Source: Marisediminitalea oceani (GTDB taxonomy: Bacteria; Pseudomonadota; Gammaproteobacteria; Enterobacterales; Alteromonadaceae). Taken from it: a DNA stretch of 64,000 nucleotides. The notes under the pieces were generated by a model, which was not told the origin of the DNA, did no database searches, and saw nothing but the letters and a program-made list of their open reading frames with translations. Location of the stretch: NCBI RefSeq assembly GCF_003731635.1, contig NZ_RCUA01000081.1:1-64000 (forward strand), in the 5' to 3' direction. Position 1 is the first letter of the stretch, and the number at the start of each line of letters is the position of its first letter. The position numbers and the translations under genes were made by a program. Shown one piece after another: positions 33,231-41,786 of the stretch.

Positions 33231-35465
33231 TTAACTGGCTTTCGCCATGTCCGAGCTACCCTCTTCGGTATAACCGTAATAATCATAGTAGCCGTAGTAT
33301 TGAGAGGTTTTGCTGTTTACATCAACGCGGTTAAGGATCACGCCATCGATCTTAGCGCCGGCCTCGGTGAGCCTTGATACCGCATTTTTCACCAGATCTT
33401 TCTTAGTCGAATCCGACTTGATCACAAACAGGGTGTTATCCGCAATCTTCGAAAGCACCAGTGCATCACTCACCGCCTGGCAAGGGGCCGAGTCGATAAT
33501 AATGCGCTCGTATTTATTTTTAAGCTGCTCAAGCATAGCGGCAAATTTCTTCGACGATAACAGCTCCAGCGAGTTATGCGTAAACTGGCCGGCTGGCAGT
33601 AAATCAATGCCAGATTCCTGATCGTGATAAATACACTCCGCAAACTCGTTACTGTCGGTTAAATAATTAGAAAGCCCCGGCTGATAACCAGGTAGCCCAA
33701 AGCGCTTAGCCAGCGACGGGCGGCGTAAATCCGCATCGATGAGCAACACCTTGTTCATTTGCGATAAGCTAAACGCAAAGTTAACCGCCGTAGTAGACTT
33801 ACCCTCACCAGGAATAGAAGACGTTACCAGGGTAGTAGTACGCGGCGTATTAATGTGGCTTAACATAAAGCTGGTGCGCAGGGTACGAATCGACTCGGTA
33901 AACTGCTTTTGCTTTTGATCAAAGTAGGTATGCAGCGGAACGTTTTGACCACGCTTAAGCTTAATTTTTGGCACCAGACCCAAAAAGCGCAGGTGCAACT
34001 CATCTTCTACTTCATCAGAGTTGGTAAAGGTATTATTAAGCGCCGCCAGTAAAAGCACTAAACCACAGCCAACAAATACCGAGAGCACCATGGCCAACCC
34101 AACAATCAGTGATTTTTTCGGTTTAACCGGAATAATCGGCGGCTGGGCTTCATCAGTAAAGCGGGCATTGGCCGAGTTAAAATCAGAGGTAATATCCATT
34201 TCTTTAAAACGGGTAACAATCAGGTCGTTCAGCTCGGTTAACCGCTCTACGTTAGCCTTCAGCTTACGATACTGCGCTTCTTTCTCGCTGGCAGATAAAA
34301 ACTTACCTTCCGCCTGATTTAACTGCGCCTGGATCTGCCGCTCACTTTCACGCAGGGCACGCAGTTGCGCATCCAAATCGTTTACTTCGGTTTGTAACTG
34401 CTTATCCAGCTTGTCGCGAATTTGCTTAAGCTCAGCATTGGCAGCAATCATTTTAGGGTGTTTAGGCCCGTAGGTTTGGTCCAGCTCAGTAAGCTTGGTT
34501 TCTGCTGCCAGTTCTGCCTGGCGTAAATTCTGGATTACCGGACTATCATTCAGCACGTTTAAGTCGCGCAGTGCTTTCATTTCGCCGGTTTCTAAATTGT
34601 TTAACTGCTTAATGGCATTTTCCAGCTCAAGGCGTTTAGTACGGGTAGCCAGATAGCGATCGTTAAGATTCTTAATGGTGCTGGAGTTCATCGACTGCAC
34701 ACCATCTTCTAGATCAACAATCTGCTCGCTGTTACGAAACGCCTGTAATTCAAGCTCAGCAGCCTGTAAATCACGGGCAACGTTTTCACTGCGTTCCTGC
34801 AACCAGTTCATGGCACTATTGGTCATGGCCATTTTGGCAGACATATGGCTATCGATATAAGCATTGCCCAGTGCATTGGCTACATTAGCCGCAAGCTCAG
34901 GATCCTGAGATTCGAAAGAGATTTTAACGAGTTGGGTATTGCGAACAGGGTTGATAGATAGCCGTGCTTTAAACCGACTTAAAATAGCCTGTTGAGTAAG
35001 GTATTCAGCCCTTTCTTTGCTTAACGATTTAGAGCCATCATTACTGCTCACAAGCCCTTTAACGAAAGCCTTAGCACTATCCAGCAAGCCGGATTCTTTT
35101 TCGATAAGCGATGGATTAAATTCTGGTACTTTGGCAAGCTCCAGTTCATCGATAACCTGCTGTGCAAGATTATCCGACTTTAAAATTTCAAACTGGGTGG
35201 TTAAGTACTCTTTTTTGCTACCATCCAGGCCATAGACCTCATCAATAGAAACGGCTTTGGCTTGTTCAGTCTCAATAAGCATTGTAGCTGTTGAGCTATA
35301 TATTGGAGTAATTCGCATTACCCACAAAGCAGTCAAGACTGTCACGCCAAGCGCCAAAAAAGTGATGCGCCATTTGTTAAACCAAAGCGTTTTTATATAT
35401 TGCGACAAATCGATAATATCGTCGTCGCTGTTACTGGTGGTATTGGTTAATTCACTATTACTCAT
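33231..35465 (-). CDS. Wzc-type polysaccharide co-polymerase / tyrosine autokinase
   Basis: A 744-residue inner-membrane protein. An N-terminal Wzz domain with a membrane helix (about 30-50) is followed by a long periplasmic coiled coil (about 190-440). The second helix is SLIVGLAMVLSVFVGCGLVL (about 455-475). The cytoplasmic BY-kinase domain has Walker A PGEGKSTTAVNF (about 550), Walker A' LLIDADLRRPS and Walker B RIIIDSAP. The C-terminus carries a seven-tyrosine cluster SQYYGYYDYYGYTEEG, the autophosphorylation site. It pairs with Wza above and CpsB below to govern polymer length and export. Confidence 0.95.
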   Translation of the reverse strand: MSNSELTNTTSNSDDDIIDLSQYIKTLWFNKWRITFLALGVTVLTALWVMRITPIYSSTATMLIETEQAKAVSIDEVYGLDGSKKEYLTTQFEILKSDNLAQQVIDELELAKVPEFNPSLIEKESGLLDSAKAFVKGLVSSNDGSKSLSKERAEYLTQQAILSRFKARLSINPVRNTQLVKISFESQDPELAANVANALGNAYIDSHMSAKMAMTNSAMNWLQERSENVARDLQAAELELQAFRNSEQIVDLEDGVQSMNSSTIKNLNDRYLATRTKRLELENAIKQLNNLETGEMKALRDLNVLNDSPVIQNLRQAELAAETKLTELDQTYGPKHPKMIAANAELKQIRDKLDKQLQTEVNDLDAQLRALRESERQIQAQLNQAEGKFLSASEKEAQYRKLKANVERLTELNDLIVTRFKEMDITSDFNSANARFTDEAQPPIIPVKPKKSLIVGLAMVLSVFVGCGLVLLLAALNNTFTNSDEVEDELHLRFLGLVPKIKLKRGQNVPLHTYFDQKQKQFTESIRTLRTSFMLSHINTPRTTTLVTSSIPGEGKSTTAVNFAFSLSQMNKVLLIDADLRRPSLAKRFGLPGYQPGLSNYLTDSNEFAECIYHDQESGIDLLPAGQFTHNSLELLSSKKFAAMLEQLKNKYERIIIDSAPCQAVSDALVLSKIADNTLFVIKSDSTKKDLVKNAVSRLTEAGAKIDGVILNRVDVNSKTSQYYGYYDYYGYTEEGSSDMAKAS

Positions 35466-35518
35466 TGCCCTACTCTCTCATCCCTACTACTGCAATCCCA
35501 GGCGCTTTTATTAATAAT

Positions 35519-36064
35519 TTAAAAAAAGCTTTGGGCAATTGTAATGGTATCACCCGGCTCAATGGCCATATCTAACTGCACATTTTGTATAACGGTAAGC
35601 TCGCCTTTTACAAAGCGCTTTAACTCAATTTTTTCATCACTTGCACGTTCGGTCATACCGCCTGCAATGGCAATTGCTTGCCTAACCGTTAAGCCTGGCT
35701 GGTAGGCATAATGTTGGGGTTTTTTCACTTCACCCAAAATAAAAAACGGTCGGTATTCAATTACTGATACGTTAACGCTAGGATCATCCAAATAATCCCC
35801 TTTAAGTCCATCTGCAATCAACCAACGCACCTGAGCTACCGTTCTGCCAATAACGTTAATATCGCCTAAAAACGGGTAACGGATAGTCCCATCGCCACCA
35901 ATGCGGGTTTCAAAACTTAAATCCTCTTCCCCATGCACCTGAATACTAATAGTATCACCCGTTCCCAGGATATAATCAGCCGCATCCTGAGCATAACTAA
36001 TAGAAACAAACAGACTTACAATAGTCAGTGCTGTTAATGAAATACCTTTTAGTAACTTCAACAT
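35519..36064 (-). CDS. Wza-like polysaccharide export protein (short form)
   Basis: A 181-residue exported protein. Signal peptide (ISLTALTIVSLFVSISYA), a Poly_export domain (DYILGTGDTISIQVHGEEDLSFETRIGGDGTIRYPFLGDINVIG, about 30-110) and one SLBB domain (FFILGEVKKPQHYAYQPGLTVRQAIAIAGGMT, about 110-175). It is half the length of E. coli Wza, has no lipobox cysteine and lacks the C-terminal helix that forms the outer-membrane pore. The barrel protein encoded immediately upstream (stop/start contact at 36064) may supply the outer-membrane channel. Confidence 0.9.
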   Translation of the reverse strand: MLKLLKGISLTALTIVSLFVSISYAQDAADYILGTGDTISIQVHGEEDLSFETRIGGDGTIRYPFLGDINVIGRTVAQVRWLIADGLKGDYLDDPSVNVSVIEYRPFFILGEVKKPQHYAYQPGLTVRQAIAIAGGMTERASDEKIELKRFVKGELTVIQNVQLDMAIEPGDTITIAQSFF

Positions 36065-37242
36065 TATATAACTCCTTTAAAACCCAGCATAAATACCTGA
36101 TTATCGTAATCAAATCTCTCTAGAGTTGAGCTGTTCAGTGTAACACTGTATTCGGCATTTACCGTTAACCATTTGGCTAACTGCCTACTGTAAGCTACTC
36201 CGAGGTAATTTCGCTTTTCAGTTCTCTGGTTACTACCTTTCTCATCTAAATTTAGAAATTGATACGTAATAGCAGTAGCCGTGATATCTGACCAGGCGTG
36301 CTGCCAATTAATTAACAATGTTGTATTCACTATCAAATCAGAAAAGCCTGATTCCCCGGTACGTCGAGACAAGTTAAAGTCGACTGTTGAATAAGTTTTA
36401 GGGCTCCAGGTAACACCTGCATCAACTGTTAAACCTGTGTAGGTTGCTCGCAGGTCACTATCGAAATCTCGCTTCTCGTAACCTATTTTGAAAAGCCCTG
36501 TTGTTTTAGCTAATCCGGACCATTTTGCACCAATTAGATACCGGGAAACTACGGAATCTCGACTCCCAACTACATCAAGAAGATCATAACTGACATCCTG
36601 CACCGATGCATCAAATGTTAAACTCGTTACAGCACCAACGTTATAATCAAACCAAGCATGAGCAGTCGACGAGTCATAATTCAAGCGATCGGTAAACTCA
36701 CTAAAGTTGTCAAAGCTATAATCAAGATAACTGAACTCTCCGCCTATTCGACCAATAGCAGCCTTGCTGCCGTATTCATAAGCCAAAGAAGCATCATTTT
36801 GGGTGTATTGCAAAGGCTCAGCTAGAGGTACATCCAGATAGCGGGTATATCCAATCCCCCTTTGCTGGTGAAAGTTTGTTGTTGAAAGTGATACGTCGGC
36901 ACGATGGCGACTGGTTGGCTCGTAGTGGCCCGCGTAGCTCGCTGACCAGTCGGTAAAATCATCCTGTTCAGAATCAGCATAACGGCGATCATTAAATAAA
37001 AAATCGACCACATGCTCCATTGCACCTGGATTTAAAGACAAACCAAGTTGACCTTCAGTCTCCCAAAATGACGAGCTCAATTCGTTTTCACTCATTAATG
37101 CAACGTTGCTGTCGTAACCCACACCAACCAGTAATGAGGCGTTTACTTGAGCACCATTATCAAGAACAACACCATCAGCCATACATAGGGGTGACATAAC
37201 TAATGATGCTAAAGTTAATGTTCGCGTACTAATCAATCGCAT
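36064..37242 (-). CDS. Outer-membrane beta-barrel protein of the export block
   Basis: A 392-residue protein with a signal peptide (LASLVMSPLCMADG) and alternating amphipathic strands throughout, ending ...YDNQVFMLGFKGVI with a barrel-type C-terminus. Typical strand pairs are YAGHYEPTSRHRADVSLSTTNF and GLFKIGYEKRDFDSD. It resembles the barrels that accompany short Wza proteins in exosortase-linked EPS loci. It is the first of the wza-wzc-cpsB-vpsP series and touches the wza start. Confidence 0.78.
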   Translation of the reverse strand: MRLISTRTLTLASLVMSPLCMADGVVLDNGAQVNASLLVGVGYDSNVALMSENELSSSFWETEGQLGLSLNPGAMEHVVDFLFNDRRYADSEQDDFTDWSASYAGHYEPTSRHRADVSLSTTNFHQQRGIGYTRYLDVPLAEPLQYTQNDASLAYEYGSKAAIGRIGGEFSYLDYSFDNFSEFTDRLNYDSSTAHAWFDYNVGAVTSLTFDASVQDVSYDLLDVVGSRDSVVSRYLIGAKWSGLAKTTGLFKIGYEKRDFDSDLRATYTGLTVDAGVTWSPKTYSTVDFNLSRRTGESGFSDLIVNTTLLINWQHAWSDITATAITYQFLNLDEKGSNQRTEKRNYLGVAYSRQLAKWLTVNAEYSVTLNSSTLERFDYDNQVFMLGFKGVI

Positions 37243-37430
37243 TAAAATCCCTTTATCGCAGCTAAATCTGTAGATCAGCTAAATCATATAATAAGAATAA
37301 AAAACTAAACAGCATTGTCACTAAAATTCTCAGTATGCCGTTGCTATCAAAAACCTGCCCCGTACCAACTTTCAGTATTGATATTACCAAAGTCACTCGG
37401 AAGGCTATTTATGCATTACCCGTTCCCAAA

Positions 37431-38759
37431 TTATTTTACCGAGAACTGTTTTTGGTTTGTTTGCGTTTTACAAATTACCGCAAGGATTAGCACCGCAAGA
37501 AAGTTAACCGTGGTCGCAGGTGCCTGAAGCGGAAAATCTACCGCTATATGCATCAGCATAGCGATAATCGCCATGATGCATCCAAACGCTAAGCCTTGGT
37601 AAAAACTGTCTCTGCGCTCTTTCAGCGCTCTTATAGCGCTGTATAAACAATACAACACCATCAAACCTAATATCAGCGTAGGTAGCACACCATACTCCAC
37701 AGCAAACTGAATGTATTCGTTATGAGCATGATCGTATAAACCATGGATAGTGTAGTGATGCACTTGTGGGAAAGCCGTATAGAATGTACCAGCACCGGTT
37801 CCGGTTAGCCACTCATCCTGTATTAACGGGATGGATAGGGCTACTACATCATCGCGCGTTTCACTTTGGAAAGACGTAGAGTCAACACGTTCTTTTACTT
37901 TCTCTATGCCGAACAGCGCACCCACTATTGCGATATCAAGCACAATAAAACTTAGCACCAACCACTTTAATACCCTTGGAGGACGCTTCATTAACCACAA
38001 GGCTAAAAGTGAAGTGGCTACCAGGCTAACAAAGAAGGCCGCGTTACCCATGCGAGAGCGAGTGAGTATCAGTGCAACAACTATACAAATGATGCTGACC
38101 CGAATCAGCCATTTGCTGCTAAGTAGCGCATCAAAAACAGACATTAACTGGCGCTTTAAGTTGGCTGACTTGTTTTTACGAGTAAGTTGGCTGATCAAAA
38201 AGCCTATGGTTAAAGAAACGCCAATAAGAAGATAGTTAGCTAAGTGATTGGCATACACAAAACTACCCGTCGCTCTGTTCGATAGTTGCATGCTGAGTAC
38301 CGGAGAATGGGACTCTCCCGAGTATTGTAAATAGGTAGCGTATAGCGCCTGAAATGCCGCTGCGCTTATTAATGTATAACAGAAGGTGGTTACTTTATTT
38401 TTATCGGTTAAATGCCATGCACAGCACGCAATAAATAAACAATAGCTTAGGCCTTTTAGTAATGAAATTTCAGATTGATTAATATCATTACTAATCGGAC
38501 CACCACCCAAAGGTAGTATTTGAGCTATTGTCCAAACCTGTAACAGGAATATAGGCACCAATATTGGGAGAATGTGTTTAAATGGTGCATAAAGTGTTTT
38601 AGGAGGGGTAGTCATTACTGTAAGAAGAGAGATTACTGCGATGAGTATCTCAAATATGCTCCATGCCCAGGGTCTGTTAGAACCTATGGGTAAAGGCAGA
38701 ATAAAAAGAGTGAGTAAGAGCAGATAAAAACTTAGCTTAAAAACACTATTCGCAGTCAT
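37431..38759 (-). CDS. O-antigen ligase / Wzy-type polymerase (export block)
   Basis: A 442-residue polytopic membrane protein with about 11 helices. The large periplasmic loop carries the Wzy/WaaL signature GTGAGTFYTAFPQVHHYTIHGLYDHAHNEYIQFAVEYG (about residues 310-350). The frame extends to a TTG at 38786, but ATG 38759 (MTANSVFK) is preferred, since the terminator at 38790-38806 lies just upstream. It is a second member of this family in the locus (the other ends at 54662) and may ligate or polymerise the exopolysaccharide. Confidence 0.82.
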   Translation of the reverse strand: MTANSVFKLSFYLLLLTLFILPLPIGSNRPWAWSIFEILIAVISLLTVMTTPPKTLYAPFKHILPILVPIFLLQVWTIAQILPLGGGPISNDINQSEISLLKGLSYCLFIACCAWHLTDKNKVTTFCYTLISAAAFQALYATYLQYSGESHSPVLSMQLSNRATGSFVYANHLANYLLIGVSLTIGFLISQLTRKNKSANLKRQLMSVFDALLSSKWLIRVSIICIVVALILTRSRMGNAAFFVSLVATSLLALWLMKRPPRVLKWLVLSFIVLDIAIVGALFGIEKVKERVDSTSFQSETRDDVVALSIPLIQDEWLTGTGAGTFYTAFPQVHHYTIHGLYDHAHNEYIQFAVEYGVLPTLILGLMVLYCLYSAIRALKERRDSFYQGLAFGCIMAIIAMLMHIAVDFPLQAPATTVNFLAVLILAVICKTQTNQKQFSVK

Positions 38760-38779
38760 ATCAGGATGTTCTTGCAAGT

Positions 38780-38806
38780 AAAACAAAACAGGCCCTCAAC
38801 GGGCCT
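38780..38806 (-). terminator. Terminator inside the polysaccharide locus
   Basis: On the minus strand AGGCCC-GTTGA-GGGCCT (38806-38790) is followed by GTTTTGTTTT. It lies 6 bases past the stop of the gene at 38812, separating it from the downstream wzy-like gene. Confidence 0.75.
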
Positions 38807-38811
38807 GAATT

Positions 38812-39267
38812 TTAGTTATTAGAGATTGAAACACCGCCGCCGCCTGAGCCGCCGCCAGTGGGTGGAACCGGTGGAGGAGGTGGTGGTGGTGGATTGCTCG
38901 AAATTGGTGGCAAGCTGAAGAAAAACGCTGTTGGTTCAAGCATTAGGGTAGGATCGATACCTAAACCCAAGGCAGTCGCTACCAGTGTATCTTCCGATAA
39001 ACCCGCTTTAACTGCTGCTTGATAAACCACGTTGGCTTGTTCTGCATTATTTTTGAACAAGCCTTCGACAAACGCTTTTGAATCATCAGCACTTTCAATT
39101 GCCTGAACTAATGATTCACCATACTTAGCAACATCATTCTTATCTAACGCACTCAAAGAAACTAGTGTGCTGTTAGATTGTAATTGCTCTTTTGCAGAGT
39201 CCAGCGTTAACGAAAACGCTGAGCTGCAGAGTAGAGAGCCTACAACTACTGCTAATACTTTTTTCAT
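38812..39267 (-). CDS. Small secreted protein with Pro/Gly-rich tail
   Basis: A 151-residue protein with a signal peptide (MKKVLAVVVGSLLCSSAFS). A helical domain (about 20-105) is followed by a low-complexity end: eight consecutive prolines, then VPPTGGGSGGGGVSISNN. ATG 39267 is chosen over the upstream 39291 start because AAGGAAA lies 8 bases before it. I do not recognise the family. It sits just downstream of a PEP-CTERM gene and in front of a terminator, so the two form a small unit within the polysaccharide locus. Confidence 0.75.
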   Translation of the reverse strand: MKKVLAVVVGSLLCSSAFSLTLDSAKEQLQSNSTLVSLSALDKNDVAKYGESLVQAIESADDSKAFVEGLFKNNAEQANVVYQAAVKAGLSEDTLVATALGLGIDPTLMLEPTAFFFSLPPISSNPPPPPPPPVPPTGGGSGGGGVSISNN

Positions 39268-39292
39268 AATTCGTTTCCTTGAATCTGTCAAA

Positions 39293-39904
39293 TTACTTAC
39301 GAAGCTTACGACCGCCTGCTAATCCTAGCATACCTAATGCCAAGATGCCTAAGCTAGCTGGAGCTGGTACACCCGGAGTTGGTGGCTCAACCGGTGGAAC
39401 TTCCAAGTCAATCGCATAAATCTGTGCGTCGCCAACGTAAGCCTGGCCTTCTAACACGGCAAATGCATAGTAGTCGCCTGCATCATTTTCAAGAGAAAAA
39501 CTTGTCTCGTATGGACCGCTTACGAAGCCCTGAAAGAAGCTTGAAAATACCAGCTCCTGCGATGCAGTAGCAACTGCCTGAGCAGCAACGATATCGCTCC
39601 AGGTTACAGAGTAACCAAGCGGATCGTAACCTAAGAATCCACCAGCAGAATTCAGATAACCAAATTGAACAGTCAATAAGCCATCATCATTCCAATCGTC
39701 AGTTGCTTCATCAAGTGCAATCAGCTGAAATTGAACGGTTGCAAATACATCGTCATCAACACTAAAGCCATAATCGACAGCTGTCCCCTGAATTTCAACC
39801 GATAAATCAGTTGATGGGGTCACTCCATCAGGAAGTGTTACAAATGCTGCATTAGAACTTAATGAAAACAACAGAGTAGATAATGCTATTAAATACTTTT
39901 TCAT
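39293..39904 (-). CDS. PEP-CTERM sorting-domain protein in the EPS locus
   Basis: A 203-residue exported protein with signal peptide MKKYLIALSTLLFSLSSNAAF and a beta-rich body. The tail PPVEPPTPGVPAPASLGILALGMLGLAGGRKLRK has the proline spacer, PAPAS motif, hydrophobic helix and basic end. Its position among export genes fits the known tie between PEP-CTERM proteins and exopolysaccharide. AGGGACT precedes the ATG. No sigma-54 element was found in the 270-bp upstream gap, unlike the two paralogues at 6665 and 29706. Confidence 0.87.
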   Translation of the reverse strand: MKKYLIALSTLLFSLSSNAAFVTLPDGVTPSTDLSVEIQGTAVDYGFSVDDDVFATVQFQLIALDEATDDWNDDGLLTVQFGYLNSAGGFLGYDPLGYSVTWSDIVAAQAVATASQELVFSSFFQGFVSGPYETSFSLENDAGDYYAFAVLEGQAYVGDAQIYAIDLEVPPVEPPTPGVPAPASLGILALGMLGLAGGRKLRK

Positions 39905-40175
39905 GAGTGGAGTCCCTTAACTCTTGTGTGCGTTTCAAGCAGTAAAGACGTATTTCTTTCCAGCTTGGTATAGTTACAAGGCTAATTTGCTAACTGCCAT
40001 TGCCTTTGTAGACTTAACTGCAAATTAAATACCAAAAATTCAAATTTTATTTATAACAAACACTTAGAGATCATATTGGTAGTGTGGGAGATTAACTGAA
40101 GTCGAATATGTAAAATAATCAGACACATACATTTTATTAACATTCGACATCTTTCCCTCAAATGATGAAAAGACC

Positions 40176-40724
40176 TTAGTCGTCAGTAGCAACGCTTTTT
40201 AGTATGTCCTGCCATTTACTCAGGCTATTGGCTTCAGCTACTTTTTTTCCTATCACCTTTTTATCTGGAACCCAAACTCCTAACTCGTTAAAGCTATAAA
40301 TAAAGTCCAGATCAGGCCTTTTACTCTCCGGCAAAACAGCCGGGTTGTAACTATCGAGCACAAACCAGGCCTCTTCGGCTTGATCATTGTAAAGGAGTAC
40401 CATGTGTGCCTGATTACCGTTGAGGGTAACGTAGCTTAAGGCTAACAATTCCTTTGGTACATTTTCGGCAACTAACTCAAAATATTTGGCTATGGCGAAA
40501 TCTTCACAATCACCGGCACCTTTGGCTGCAAACTCTTTCGGGGTTGCCCAGTGATCTTCCTCTGCCCATAATGTCAGGTCATCAGATACGCTATAGTTGC
40601 TATTAAAATAAGCATTCACCGCTTTAACCCTAGGCCAGTAATTCTCGCCCGCATGACTCACTCCGGGCCAAGTCAGGCCCAGAGTTACAATTAGCACTAT
40701 TTTAAAAGAGGCAGTAGTTCTCAT
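40176..40724 (-). CDS. Transglutaminase-like cysteine peptidase (LapG/C93 family)
   Basis: A 182-residue periplasmic protease. A signal peptide (LIVTLGLTWPGVSHA) precedes the C93 fold. The triad is visible as Cys73 in GAGDCEDFA, His107 in GNQAHMVLLY and Asp124 in FVLDSYNP. LapG-type enzymes cut surface adhesins near their N-terminus and so control biofilm release. No LapD/LapA pair is adjacent. In an exopolysaccharide/PEP-CTERM setting the substrate could instead be one of the exported proteins. Confidence 0.85.
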   Translation of the reverse strand: MRTTASFKIVLIVTLGLTWPGVSHAGENYWPRVKAVNAYFNSNYSVSDDLTLWAEEDHWATPKEFAAKGAGDCEDFAIAKYFELVAENVPKELLALSYVTLNGNQAHMVLLYNDQAEEAWFVLDSYNPAVLPESKRPDLDFIYSFNELGVWVPDKKVIGKKVAEANSLSKWQDILKSVATDD

Positions 40725-40759
40725 TCGGTAGTCATGCTTTGCGTAAACATAGTTTCAAA

Positions 40760-41722
40760 CTAGCCCCTAAAATTATCCTGATTGGCCAGGAACCATTCAA
40801 ACGCATGCGCCAGACCATCTTCCAGGCTATAAGTATGCTGCCAACCCAATGCATGCAGGCGGGAAACATCCATCAGCTTGCGTGGAGCGCCGTCTGGTTT
40901 GGTGCTATCCCATACGATATTCCCTTTAAATCCGGTGACCTTTGCTACAGTCTCCACCAGCTCTTTGATGGTACAGTCGACACCGGTACCCACGTTAATG
41001 TGGCTTAACATTGGCTCGGTGTTTTCATCGTAAGTGGCTTTGTCCAATTCCATCACATGCACGCTGGCGGCAGCCATGTCATCTACATGTAAAAACTCAC
41101 GCATGGGTTTACCACTGCCCCAGGCAACCACTTCAGCATCACCACGTTGCGCCGCTTCGTGAAAACGGCGTAATAACGCAGGAATAACATGAGAGTTTTC
41201 CGGGTGGAAGTTATCGTTAGGACCATACAGATTGGTAGGCATTACTGAGCGGTAATCCCGGCCATACTGGCGGTTATAGCTTTCGCATAGCTTAATCCCG
41301 GCTATTTTCGCAATGGCATAAGGCTCGTTAGTTTCTTCCAGTGTACCGGTTAACAAGGCTTTTTCTGTCATTGGCTGTTCAGCCAGTTTGGGATAAATAC
41401 AGCTGGAGCCTAAAAACAGCAGTTTCTGAACATCATTCGCATGAGCCGCATGAACAATGTTAGCTTCTATCATCAGGTTTTCGTAAATGAACTCAGCAGG
41501 ATATGTATTGTTAGCGTGAATACCGCCTACTTTCGCGGCCGCTAAATACACTTCATCAATATTATTCTCGGCAAAAAACTGCGACACCGCCGCCTGGCTG
41601 GTCAAATCCAGTTCACTGCGTGTGCGAGTGATAATAAATACATCACCACCACGTTTTTCTAAATTTCTTACAATTGCTGCACCCACCATTCCGCGGTGGC
41701 CGGCTACAAATACCGTTTTCAT
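40760..41722 (-). CDS. fcl: GDP-L-fucose synthase
   Basis: A 320-residue short-chain dehydrogenase that epimerises and reduces GDP-4-keto-6-deoxymannose to GDP-L-fucose with NADPH. The Rossmann motif [10 protein letters not shown] (residues 8-17), the Ser in [10 protein letters not shown] and the catalytic YAIAK (about residue 136-140) are present. It works with Gmd (45921-47036). Unlike in colanic acid loci the two are separated by the GMC, aldo/keto reductase and acyltransferase genes. Confidence 0.95.
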   Translation of the reverse strand: MKTVFVAGHRGMVGAAIVRNLEKRGGDVFIITRTRSELDLTSQAAVSQFFAENNIDEVYLAAAKVGGIHANNTYPAEFIYENLMIEANIVHAAHANDVQKLLFLGSSCIYPKLAEQPMTEKALLTGTLEETNEPYAIAKIAGIKLCESYNRQYGRDYRSVMPTNLYGPNDNFHPENSHVIPALLRRFHEAAQRGDAEVVAWGSGKPMREFLHVDDMAAASVHVMELDKATYDENTEPMLSHINVGTGVDCTIKELVETVAKVTGFKGNIVWDSTKPDGAPRKLMDVSRLHALGWQHTYSLEDGLAHAFEWFLANQDNFRG

Positions 41723-41786
41723 ATAAAGTAATCCTTGGGTTTAAAGCTCTTGATTCGCATAAATGAGAGATAAACTACTTCTAATA

